From NCBI GenBank assembly GCA_030151925.1, contig JASLCY010000109.1, positions 1-7,430 of the forward strand: 7,430 nucleotides of DNA. Direction: 5' to 3'. The DNA comes from Oligoflexus sp. Lineage in GTDB: Bacteria; Bdellovibrionota_B; Oligoflexia; Oligoflexales; Oligoflexaceae. The position numbers and the translations under genes are program-made. The notes under the pieces are model-generated. The model saw only the letters and a program-made list of their open reading frames with translations, searched no databases and was not told where the DNA came from. How positions within the stretch are numbered: the first letter of the stretch is position 1; each line of letters starts with the position of its first letter. Shown here piece after piece: positions 1 through 7,048 of the stretch.

Positions 1-1153
1 TGAAGGTCGCCAGCAGGGTCGCCGAGAGCCCGAAGGCGCAGGACGTGAGCGCCGCGATCCACTGCAATTCGATCTTCACATGGAACTGGCGCGTCAGGCC
101 CGGGGCCGGCGGCATCAGGATGCCTCCCGGGATCACGAGCCGGTTGAAGAGATAAGCGACGAGTATGCCGATCGCCGAACCGATCACGCCGATGAGCAGG
201 CCTTCCCACATGAGCAGCGCGGTGATTTCCCAAGCCGACTCGCCGTTGGCGCGGAGGTTGCCGATCTCGGCCGTCCGTTCCACGACGCTGAAGGCGAACG
301 AGTTGGTGATGCCCAGCGTGACGATGAACACGATGATGAGCTGGATGACCGCGAACTGCTGATTCAGCCAATCCACGGCGTTCTGATAGTAGACCTTGTC
401 CAGGATCTCGAAAGGCGTCGCCTCGAGAGCCGGATACTTCTGCTTCACGCGGTCCGTGAAGGGCTTCCACATCTCATCCTGCTTCAGGCCGATCGCGATC
501 GATTCCACCTTGTCCGTATCGAGCAGGGTCGCGGCCAGTTTCCGTTGGATGCGGAAAGTCGAGTCGTCGATCTCCTTCATGCCGGTGTGGTAGACGCCGA
601 CGACGTTCACGTCCACGGCATTCGCCCGACCCCCCACGGTCTGCGCGAGCAGGACGAGGGAATCGCCCGGCTTGACCTTCAGGGCCTTGGCCATGCCCAG
701 GCCGAGGATGATGCCGTCGGGCTGGTTGCGCAGCATCTCGCCCTGGACGATGTTGATCGTCCAGAAGAAATCGGCTTCCTCGTCACCGTCGACTCCGGTG
801 CCCTTGGCGGCGACGTTCAACAAGCCATTCGTGACGACCGCATAGAAATCCGTGCGGGGAAACACATGGCTCACTTCCGGGAACTGCTTGAGTTCGGCTT
901 TGATCTGGTCCGGATTCTCGATCCAATGTTTCCAGGGACGCTCATAGACCGAGTTCATGTAACCATCGGTAGTCAACTGGCCGTGACCGGTCTTGGCATG
1001 GATCGTGTTGTCTTTGTACTGATTCATGATGCCGGTATTGAAGCCTTTAAAGAGGAACAAGGCTCCAGCGCCCAACGCTACCGTAAGCAGCAGCGTGAAC
1101 GTGCGGCGGAAGTGGCGGAAGAGATTGCGGAACGCGAGGATGAAGAGTATCAA
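1..1153 (-). CDS. FtsX/LolE-type ABC transporter permease (C-terminus beyond window)
   Basis: Inner-membrane permease of the FtsX/LolC/LolE/MacB class, the natural partner of the ATPase encoded just upstream. My minus-strand translation gives 384 uninterrupted codons before the window edge. The N-terminus reads LAFRNLFRHFRRT, the usual cytoplasmic entry helix of this family. Hydrophobic segments follow at about residues 20-37 (TM1), 268-289 (TM2), 312-338 (TM3) and 364-384 (TM4, cut at the edge). A periplasmic domain of about 230 residues lies between TM1 and TM2. After TM2 comes ERTAEIGNLRANGES, the conserved cytoplasmic coupling segment. Family members run to about 400-410 residues, so probably only some 20 are missing. 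The start is taken as TTG at 1153, overlapping the ATPase stop (TTGA), because GGAGGT sits 5 bp upstream and the family N-terminus begins there. The substrate is not readable from sequence; the neighbours suggest a lipid or lipidated molecule. Confidence 0.9.
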   Translation of the reverse strand, partial: MILFILAFRNLFRHFRRTFTLLLTVALGAGALFLFKGFNTGIMNQYKDNTIHAKTGHGQLTTDGYMNSVYERPWKHWIENPDQIKAELKQFPEVSHVFPRTDFYAVVTNGLLNVAAKGTGVDGDEEADFFWTINIVQGEMLRNQPDGIILGLGMAKALKVKPGDSLVLLAQTVGGRANAVDVNVVGVYHTGMKEIDDSTFRIQRKLAATLLDTDKVESIAIGLKQDEMWKPFTDRVKQKYPALEATPFEILDKVYYQNAVDWLNQQFAVIQLIIVFIVTLGITNSFAFSVVERTAEIGNLRANGESAWEITALLMWEGLLIGVIGSAIGILVAYLFNRLVIPGGILMPPAPGLTRQFHVKIELQWIAALTSCAFGLSATLLATF

Positions 1154-1845
1154 TGGCCACCTCCGACCTTCGTCTGGTCTTGCATTTGCCCATCCATGAT
1201 GTGAACGATGCGGCTGGCGTAGGATTGAGCCAGCGGATCATGCGATGACATGATCACGCTCACGCCTTGGCCGCGGAGCGATCGCAGTACCTCGAGGATG
1301 TCGCGCGAGGTCTTCTGGTCCAGGCTCGCGGTCGGTTCGTCGGCGATGATCACGGCCGGGTGCTTCGCGAGCGCCCGAGCGATCGCCACCCTCTGCCTCT
1401 GGCCGCCGCTCATCTCGGGCGGGCGTTTATTCGCCTGCGCCGCGATGCCGACCGCTTCGAGAGCCGCTTGAACGCGTTTCTTGCGTTCCGCCGCCGGCAG
1501 GCCTTGGCGCGTGAGGAAGTATTCGACGTTCTCCGCGGCCGTCAGCACCTCGAACAGGAGGAAGGTCTGGAAGATGAAGCCGATCTTATAGCGGCGGATA
1601 TGGTTCTTCTCTTTTTCGCTGAGCTTCGAGAAAGCCTGGCCCTCGAAGATGATCTCGCCGCCCTGCAGCGGCTCGATGAGGCCGAGGAGGTTGAGCAGGG
1701 TCGATTTACCCGAACCCGAGGGGCCCATGATGAGGAGCTGCTCGCCCGGCTGCACGCCGAGGTCCACGCCCTTCAAGGCATGGACCATCTGCTTCTCCAG
1801 GCGATACGAGAAATCCAGGGCTGAGCATTGATAGAGACTCTTCAC
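1150..1845 (-). CDS. ABC transporter ATP-binding protein, LolD/MacB class
   Basis: Cytoplasmic ATPase subunit of 231 residues, the usual length for LolD-type proteins. All nucleotide-binding motifs are present: Walker A GPSGSGKST (41-49), Q-loop glutamine at 93 (GFIFQTF), signature MSGGQ (145-149), Walker B VIIADE (165-170) with catalytic Glu170, D-loop SLD (174-176) and switch His202 (SSHDP). It therefore looks catalytically intact. It powers the FtsX-type permease encoded next (4-bp overlap). Separate ATPase and permease genes resemble LolD plus LolC/E more than the fused MacB. The start is GTG at 1845: GGAG lies 6 bp upstream and the β-strand typical of the family N-terminus follows directly. 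It lies 17 bp after the BtaA-like gene, so it is probably in the same transcript. That context, rather than any motif in the ATPase, is what points to lipid export; a macrolide or peptide exporter remains possible. Confidence 0.93.
   Translation of the reverse strand: MKSLYQCSALDFSYRLEKQMVHALKGVDLGVQPGEQLLIMGPSGSGKSTLLNLLGLIEPLQGGEIIFEGQAFSKLSEKEKNHIRRYKIGFIFQTFLLFEVLTAAENVEYFLTRQGLPAAERKKRVQAALEAVGIAAQANKRPPEMSGGQRQRVAIARALAKHPAVIIADEPTASLDQKTSRDILEVLRSLRGQGVSVIMSSHDPLAQSYASRIVHIMDGQMQDQTKVGGGH
1159..1164 (-). promoter_or_regulatory. Ribosome binding site of the permease gene
   Basis: GGAGGT on the minus strand, 5 bp before the TTG at 1153-1151 and lying inside the 3' end of the ATPase gene. 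It is the strongest Shine-Dalgarno match in the operon and decides in favour of the TTG start, since no ATG or GTG in that frame is as well placed. TTGA overlaps stop and start, which suggests translational coupling. Confidence 0.75.
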
Positions 1846-1862
1846 GTGGCACTCCGTCTCGA

Positions 1863-2978
1863 TTAGCCTTTAAAACGATAGATGAAGGTGTTGTAGACGC
1901 CGACTTTCTCGGCGTCCACGGCCGCGCGGTGCTTCTCCGTGATGTCTTCATAACCGTCGAGGACGGTGCCCTCGGGGATGCGGAGATAAGCGCGCATGAC
2001 GACGATCGCGCCCGGGTTGAGATTGCGCTTCAGGCCTTGCATGTAGTCGCGCTCGGCTTCGCCCGCGAAGTAGGACGGCACGTCGGAGAGCGAGACGAAG
2101 TCGAACTTGTCATCGTATTTCTTCGAGTACTCGAGGACGTTCTCCGCCACGAGCTGGATCTTGGCGTTGCCCTGCAAGGCGTCCTTGCAGGCTTGGAACA
2201 CGTCCTCGAAGGCTTCGATGGGGTTGCCTTCCGGATAACGCAGCTCGCCGAAGAAGCAGAGCTGGAGGAAGAAGTTCTCGCGCGCGAGGCCGTTGTAGAA
2301 GAGGTGCTTGAAGCGCTCGCGGTAGAAGTCGTAGTAGGTGCCGGGGATGTTCTTCTTCACGAAGTGCCCGCGGTAGAGCACGGCATTGAAGAAGGCCGCG
2401 TTGCCGAAGAGCATGAGCACCGAACGGGGGACGATCTTCCAGATCGCGTCCTTCAGCTTCGCGTCGACGAAGGCGTCCTGCTCGGTCTTGCCCTTGTAGG
2501 TGAAGATCTCGTCGTAACGATCGCCGATCACCTTGCGGAGCAGGGTCGGCACGCCGATGATGGTCTTCTCCCATTTGCCTTTGAGGATCAGGCCCTCGAA
2601 GTCGCAATGCGCGTAGAGGTCGTCGAAGTACTTGCGGCAATCGGGGCTCAGGTCCAGCGAGAGGTAGAGGTCGCGGCGGCGGCGGCGGTTCTCCGTGGTC
2701 TTATAGGGCGGGAAGCCCCAATAAAGCAGGAAGGCCTCGAAGTCGAGCTGGATGATGGTCTGCTTGCGCATCTCCGCGAGATAGAGCTGCTGGGGCGCAA
2801 GGTCGAGGGCCACGATCCTCTTCGGCGTGCCGGAGGCCAGCAAGGGCAGGAAGCGTCCGCCGCTGCCGCAGATGGACAGGACGGCCTTGGGTTTGTAGAT
2901 CTTGCAGAGATCCAGCTCGAGGCGCGTGTCCTCGTTCGCGAGCGAGTAGTTCAGGTCGTTGAAATACTTGTCAGCCAT
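1863..2978 (-). CDS. DUF3419 / BtaA-like SAM-dependent 3-amino-3-carboxypropyl transferase family protein
   Basis: Predicted SAM-binding enzyme of 371 residues. The best-known member of the family, BtaA, moves the 3-amino-3-carboxypropyl group of SAM onto diacylglycerol, making diacylglyceryl-homoserine, the precursor of betaine lipids. Visible marks are the N-terminal NYSLANEDTRLE (10-21), matching the YS..WED entry motif, and a Rossmann SAM site VLSICGSGGRFLPLL (33-47). VALDLAPQQL (56-65) follows, then a second conserved stretch FVSLSDVPSYF (294-304) and GAIVVMR (323-329). A run of five arginines (98-102) is unusual. Length is close to BtaA. There is no BtaB-type N-methyltransferase in the window, so the product need not be a betaine lipid. 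It starts with ATG and overlaps the upstream gene by 8 bp, with AAGG 6 bp before the start. Family membership is fairly sure; acceptor and reaction are inference, and an ordinary methyltransferase cannot be excluded. Confidence 0.8.
   Translation of the reverse strand: MADKYFNDLNYSLANEDTRLELDLCKIYKPKAVLSICGSGGRFLPLLASGTPKRIVALDLAPQQLYLAEMRKQTIIQLDFEAFLLYWGFPPYKTTENRRRRRDLYLSLDLSPDCRKYFDDLYAHCDFEGLILKGKWEKTIIGVPTLLRKVIGDRYDEIFTYKGKTEQDAFVDAKLKDAIWKIVPRSVLMLFGNAAFFNAVLYRGHFVKKNIPGTYYDFYRERFKHLFYNGLARENFFLQLCFFGELRYPEGNPIEAFEDVFQACKDALQGNAKIQLVAENVLEYSKKYDDKFDFVSLSDVPSYFAGEAERDYMQGLKRNLNPGAIVVMRAYLRIPEGTVLDGYEDITEKHRAAVDAEKVGVYNTFIYRFKG
2674..2688. repeat. Short (CGG)5 trinucleotide run inside the BtaA-like gene
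   Basis: Five perfect CGG units on the plus strand, read on the minus strand as five CGC arginine codons (residues 98-102). It is in frame and does not break the gene. Such runs can change length by slippage, and here each unit would add or remove one arginine. Confidence 0.7.
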
Positions 2979-5043
2979 TGCTCACCTTCTTGCCTTTATT
3001 GAGGGCTGCGAGCGCGTGCTCGCGGCAAAGTTCGATTTCCTGATCCGTGATCTCGCCGTTCGGGCTGCGAATCTGGGCGAGGCGCGCGCCGTGCTTGCGG
3101 GCGATCTTGTAGATCTCCTTCACCTTCTTGTAGTTCACGTTGCGCGACAGGGTGAAGGATTCGTAGCGCCCTTCAAGAGCGAGGAGGGCCGTCTCGGCCA
3201 GGCACGCGTAAACCACGTTCTTCTCGAGGCCGAGGTCGCAGGAGACCCTGACGTTGTCGCCGGGGAGCTCGATCTCGCCGCTCTCGATCACGAGGACATC
3301 GGGCCGGCGCATCGCGTCTTCCGCCGTGAACGTCAGGGGACGGGACACGTCGCAGATCACGCAGCCGGGCTTCACGTTGTCGAGGGTGAAGGCGCCGCCT
3401 TCCGTCGCGCTCGTCGAAACCACGATCAGGTCGCATTGATCCGCATAACGCTCGGGCTGCGTCGTCACGATGATCTTGATATGGGGATAGAGGGCCTGGA
3501 GCTCTTTTTTATAGGTCATGAGGCGCGGGACGTTGATCGCCGCGATGATCACGGTCGTGAAGCTCGCGCCGAGCACGCTGGTGCAGGCCTTGCCGATGCT
3601 GCCCGTGGCGCCTATCACCATCACCGTGTTGTCCACGCGGATCTCGTCGCCCGGGATCAGGGTGAGGAAACCCATCTTCCGGCAGGCTTCTTTCGCGGCC
3701 CAGAGCGTGGCCGCCGCGGACAGCGAGTTCCCGGTGGTCACGGGCAGAGGCGCGCGCGCCGCGACCGTCACGCCGGCGTCGCCGACGATCTTGGTGAAGG
3801 CGCCGAGGCCCATGATCTTGGCGCCGCGTTTCACCGCATCGTCGCCGATCTTCAGCAGGAGCTTATAAACCGATTCCGGTTTCGCGTCCATCATCTCCCG
3901 AGGCGTCGCGAACAGGGTATAGATAAGGCCGTCCGCGTAAACGCCGGTCGCTTCGCTCCGCACGCCCGTGATGCGCCCGTAGAGGAAGCCGGGGGCCATG
4001 GCGAGGGAATGCTCGACCTGCTTCTTGATGCCTTCCGGCATCGACTTGAAAGGTCGGCCCGCGGGGTGGCGGAAGAGGTCGTCGCGGCTCAGCGGATGGA
4101 TGATGAACGCATACTTGCGCGGGATTTCCGGCGACGATTCATCGAGCTGGTGGAGCGTGCTGTTCAGTTCGGTGTCGCTGTAGAAGTCGATGATATCCTC
4201 TTGGGTCAGGACATCCTCCTGGCCGCGCATGATCGCGATCAGGGCCTCGGTCACCGCATAGCTATAGCTCTTCTCCACGCCTTCGAGCGTAGGTTTGGTG
4301 AAAAACGCGTTTTTCACCCCCGCCGCCCGGAGCTTATGCTCGATCTCATCGTTGATGGTATCGAGCAGCAGAGTTTTCCCCTTGTAGACGGAAAGATCCA
4401 CGGTCTCGAGCATGCGCACGGGCGTGACGATGATGTCCGCGGTCCGCACCTGCTTCCGGTACCAGTCCTCCACCATGAAGCGGCGGAGGCCGGTATTCTT
4501 CTGATCGCGGATAGGCATGCGTTCGAGCAGGCGCGCGGTGAGGCCTATGTATTTCTCCAGGTCGGCGAGGCCGTGCATCATCTTCGGCAGGCCGAGGAAG
4601 CTCCACGCATCCGCGTAACGCGTCGAGAGCGCGATCGGATCGAGGGTCTTCGCCATCTCATGCATGACGCCGCCCGCGTTGAAGAGCAGGTTCGCGTTTT
4701 TCACGTTGAAGAGGCCGGTTTCCATCGCCTTGCGGATCGACCAGTCGAACAGTATGGAGCGCAGCGCGTGGCCGTAGAAGACCGGCGTTTCCTTCACTGC
4801 GCGTTCGACGCGATCGTAGATCTGGTGACGGATATTGGTCTTGCGGAGGTTGATCACGGGCGGCAGGTAGTTGATGCAGATCGCATCGACTTTACCGTCG
4901 TGGCTTCGCAGCAGCGATTCAAAGAGGTCGGCATCGAAGTCGACGCCCAGCTGCGTGAGGCGGATCGTATCATCCACGAAGGGGATCAGCTCGCTCGAGC
5001 TGTAGCGTGAACTCGAGAGGGAAAGGTTCAGGATATGTTTCAT
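2971..5043 (-). CDS. Two-domain oxidoreductase: unassigned N-terminal domain plus acyl-ACP reductase-like C-terminal domain
   Basis: 690 residues in two parts. From about residue 311 to the end it follows the plan of cyanobacterial acyl-ACP reductase (AAR, a NAD(P)H enzyme turning acyl-ACP into fatty aldehyde; COG5322-like). IIHPLS (314-319) sits where AAR begins. GLGAFTKIVGD (412-422) and TTGNS (436-440) follow, then a dinucleotide site VIGATGSIG (476-484). VYACLAETALLALEGRYESF (611-630) matches AAR's ACFAE segment, so Cys614 aligns with the cysteine that carries the acyl thioester. AAR is about 340 residues, so the first ~310 are extra. They show no motif I recognise, no signal peptide and no obvious membrane helix. 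The ATG at 5043 overlaps the SDR stop (ATGA), with AGGAG 8 bp upstream. Predicted role: reduction of an acyl thioester to an aldehyde. COG5322 is also labelled amino-acid dehydrogenase, so the substrate is open. Confidence 0.78.
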   Translation of the reverse strand: MKHILNLSLSSSRYSSSELIPFVDDTIRLTQLGVDFDADLFESLLRSHDGKVDAICINYLPPVINLRKTNIRHQIYDRVERAVKETPVFYGHALRSILFDWSIRKAMETGLFNVKNANLLFNAGGVMHEMAKTLDPIALSTRYADAWSFLGLPKMMHGLADLEKYIGLTARLLERMPIRDQKNTGLRRFMVEDWYRKQVRTADIIVTPVRMLETVDLSVYKGKTLLLDTINDEIEHKLRAAGVKNAFFTKPTLEGVEKSYSYAVTEALIAIMRGQEDVLTQEDIIDFYSDTELNSTLHQLDESSPEIPRKYAFIIHPLSRDDLFRHPAGRPFKSMPEGIKKQVEHSLAMAPGFLYGRITGVRSEATGVYADGLIYTLFATPREMMDAKPESVYKLLLKIGDDAVKRGAKIMGLGAFTKIVGDAGVTVAARAPLPVTTGNSLSAAATLWAAKEACRKMGFLTLIPGDEIRVDNTVMVIGATGSIGKACTSVLGASFTTVIIAAINVPRLMTYKKELQALYPHIKIIVTTQPERYADQCDLIVVSTSATEGGAFTLDNVKPGCVICDVSRPLTFTAEDAMRRPDVLVIESGEIELPGDNVRVSCDLGLEKNVVYACLAETALLALEGRYESFTLSRNVNYKKVKEIYKIARKHGARLAQIRSPNGEITDQEIELCREHALAALNKGKKVSNG

Positions 5044-6080
5044 GACGCCTTCTCCTGCGAGAAGAATTCCTTATCCGCATAATCCATCACCTTCTCCGCA
5101 TAATGCGCGTAACTCGGGTAGCGGAACTTCGGCAGCTCCTTCTCCAGGTGCTTCGAGCTGAAGGTCCACTTCGTATAGAAATATTCCGCGGAGTTCTGCG
5201 GCGCCTTCACCCATTTGAAGAAGGTCGGCCTGAGGAGGACCTTGGGGATGGGCACGGGGTTGGCGGAGATCTCGTAGTGCGCGAGCATCCGCTGCAGGAG
5301 CCGGCGGACCGAGACTCCGCGGCTGCCGCCCGTGACGTGGAAGGTGGCGATGCCCGGGCGTCCCATGACGCGGAGCGCCAGGGTCGAGATCAGATAGGCG
5401 GCCGTATCCACGGGAATGATGTAGAGGCGCGTATTCTCGTTGTAAGGCAGAGGCAGGAACTTCAGCTTGGAGAGCGAGGCCTTGAGCTCGCCCATGCGGC
5501 GGATGACCTTCTGCATGTAGTAAGGGCCGTCGATCTTCGAGATCTCGCCGGTCTTCGTCGAGCCGAGGACTATGCCCAGGCGGTAGATGCTGCGGGACGG
5601 GAAATCCTCGGCCGTGCGCACGAGTTTTTCCGAAGCGAACTTGGTCGAGGCGTAGGGATCGGCGAACGATTGCCCGACGTCGAAGGTCTCCTCGTTGAAC
5701 GCGATCTCCGCGTCGCCGGCCACCGCGATAGTGCTGATATGGGCGAAGTGCGGGCGCTTCTCCAGGAGGCGCGCGAAATGCAGCATATTCGCCGTGCCGA
5801 GCACGTTCTGGCGATAGAGCTCTTCATGCGAGGCATGGAAGTCGTAGAGAGCGGCGGCGTGGATGATCACGTCGATGTCCTGGAGCCGGTCGAAGACCTC
5901 CGGCCGCACCAACGATTCTTCCTCGCTGATGTCGGCGACGAGCCAGGCGAGGTTCTTATGCTCGGATGCGCGCTGCTTGCGGCTGAAGGCATAGACGAAG
6001 ACGTCCTGCGCGAGCAGTTCCTTGAGGATGTAGCTGCCGACGAAGCCGCTCGCGCCGGTGAGAAGGACCTTCTTCATCAT
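5040..6080 (-). CDS. Extended SDR: NAD(P)-dependent epimerase / thioester-reductase-like protein
   Basis: Cytoplasmic NAD(P)H oxidoreductase, 346 residues, of the extended short-chain dehydrogenase class, closest by eye to the thioester-reductase and fatty-acyl-reductase branch (NAD-binding 4 / male-sterility type). The N-terminus carries the Rossmann motif TGASGFVG (8-15). VIIHAAALYDF (71-81), the active-site strand HISTIAVAG (114-122) and the catalytic pair Tyr143 and Lys147 (YASTK) follow. RLGIVLGSTKTGE (167-179) and the following KIDGPYY are the substrate-side loop seen in these reductases. Near the C-terminus AEYFYTKWTFSSKHLEKEL (298-316) matches the family's closing segment. Length is normal and all catalytic residues are present. 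It may reduce an acyl thioester or the aldehyde made by the next enzyme; a sugar or sterol substrate is less likely in this context. The second ATG, at 6077, is better spaced from the ribosome site and gives a 345-residue protein starting MKKVLLTGASG. Confidence 0.87.
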   Translation of the reverse strand: MMKKVLLTGASGFVGSYILKELLAQDVFVYAFSRKQRASEHKNLAWLVADISEEESLVRPEVFDRLQDIDVIIHAAALYDFHASHEELYRQNVLGTANMLHFARLLEKRPHFAHISTIAVAGDAEIAFNEETFDVGQSFADPYASTKFASEKLVRTAEDFPSRSIYRLGIVLGSTKTGEISKIDGPYYMQKVIRRMGELKASLSKLKFLPLPYNENTRLYIIPVDTAAYLISTLALRVMGRPGIATFHVTGGSRGVSVRRLLQRMLAHYEISANPVPIPKVLLRPTFFKWVKAPQNSAEYFYTKWTFSSKHLEKELPKFRYPSYAHYAEKVMDYADKEFFSQEKAS

Positions 6081-7048
6081 CAGCCCTCCGTTCCGGTGAA
6101 GTCGGTGAGGTGGATCTGCTCCACCGATTCCGCGAATACGCGCAGCGCCTTGGGGCGCATCTTCACCACGAAGCGTTCGGACGAGGACAGGAGCTCGCCG
6201 TCGCCCATGAAGTGGAGCTTCTTGCCGTCGACCGATTCGAAGGCGAAGGAATCGGTTTCGAAAGAGAGGATCAGCGGATCGTTCTCCGGTTCGATGCCCT
6301 GGCGGATGCGGTAGACCGAGGCCAGGAAATCCAGCGGTTTCTGGTGGAGGAAGATGGTGACGTTGAACGTGCCGTCGTTATGTTTGGTCTTGGGCGCGAC
6401 CGGGAAGCTCGCCGCGATCATGGGCTGGTTGTTGATCATGAGCAGCGGCGTGCGGATGATGCCCTGCAGCTGGTCGCATTCGACCTTGACCTGGAAGTAT
6501 TCGAACTTGTTGGCGACGATCTCGTGCACGAGCATCGCCAGGTAAGTCTCTTGTTTCACGAGGCTCATCAGTTTCTTGAAGCCGGGGACCTGGGCGCGCA
6601 TGCGGTTCACGCGCGCGGCGATGTTCGAGATGAAGCCGATGCCGCCGTTGGTCGCCATGAGTTTGCCGTTGATGTCGACGAGGTCGATGCGTTTCGCCTT
6701 GCCGTTGCCTTCGCGGATGACGGACAGGGCTTCGTGCAGCTTCATCGACTGCACGCCGAGGGAGCGGGCGAAATCGTTGGCCGTCCCCGCGGGCAGGACG
6801 AGGAAACTGATATCCTTGTGCGCGAGCTTTTGGATCAACGCGTGTATCGTTCCGTCGCCGCCGACCGAGATGATGACATCGATCTGATCGCGGGTCGCCC
6901 GATCGATCTCGGCGAGGAATTCATCGGCGCTGCCTGGATTGACGAATTCGAGATGGCTGCGGAAGAGCCTCTCCCGAATCAACTTCTTCCAGTCGCGCTC
7001 CGCGCCTTGCGAAGCCTGCTTATTGAGGAATACCCGGATCCTTTGCAC
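6080..7048 (-). CDS. Diacylglycerol kinase-family lipid kinase (DagK_cat / YegS-like)
   Basis: Lipid kinase of 322 residues, the normal length for the bacterial DgkB/YegS/BmrU group, which phosphorylates diacylglycerol or related lipids at the membrane surface using ATP. Domain 1 opens with the β-strand RIRVFLNKQAS (3-13), taking the place of the usual NP.AG. SVGGDGTIHA (61-70) holds the GGDGT nucleotide loop, and LPAGTANDFARSLG (85-98) is the second glycine-rich signature. The C-terminal β-sandwich domain contains NGGIGFISNI (134-143), HNDGTFNVTIF (223-233) and MGDGE (281-285), the latter matching the family's late D-G-E motif. All catalytic elements look present. The start is GTG at 7048, with GGGCGG 6 bp upstream; there is no in-frame ATG nearby and the first strand begins at once. 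It is the first gene of the operon, and its stop shares one base with the SDR start (TGATG). The substrate could be diacylglycerol, monoacylglycerol or a sphingoid/ceramide lipid; sequence alone does not say. Confidence 0.9.
   Translation of the reverse strand: MQRIRVFLNKQASQGAERDWKKLIRERLFRSHLEFVNPGSADEFLAEIDRATRDQIDVIISVGGDGTIHALIQKLAHKDISFLVLPAGTANDFARSLGVQSMKLHEALSVIREGNGKAKRIDLVDINGKLMATNGGIGFISNIAARVNRMRAQVPGFKKLMSLVKQETYLAMLVHEIVANKFEYFQVKVECDQLQGIIRTPLLMINNQPMIAASFPVAPKTKHNDGTFNVTIFLHQKPLDFLASVYRIRQGIEPENDPLILSFETDSFAFESVDGKKLHFMGDGELLSSSERFVVKMRPKALRVFAESVEQIHLTDFTGTEG
6084..6089 (-). promoter_or_regulatory. Ribosome binding site of the SDR gene
   Basis: GGAGGG on the minus strand, inside the last codons of the kinase gene. 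It is 3 bp from the first ATG (6080-6078) and 6 bp from the second (6077-6075). The longer spacing is normal, so the protein probably starts at 6077, one residue shorter than the longest frame. Confidence 0.65.

Noticed and set aside
80..1204. A 374-codon plus-strand frame
   Set aside because: It is antisense to the permease, which has family motifs and membrane helices. The plus-strand product is charged and motif-free.
1047..1241. A 64-codon minus-strand frame at the ATPase-permease junction
   Set aside because: It is out of frame with both genes. The permease frame, from TTG at 1153, has the family N-terminus and a better ribosome site.
1929..3002. A 357-codon plus-strand frame
   Set aside because: It is antisense to the BtaA-like gene. 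The product is mostly E, V, L, A and R with no recognisable domain.
2959..5010. A 683-codon open frame on the plus strand
   Set aside because: It is antisense to the 690-residue reductase, whose motifs are clear. Its translation is rich in D, E, R, H and A without motifs, the usual result of reading GC-rich codons backward.
5103..6314. A 403-codon plus-strand frame
   Set aside because: It covers the antisense of the SDR and crosses into the kinase gene. Both minus-strand genes have intact catalytic motifs.
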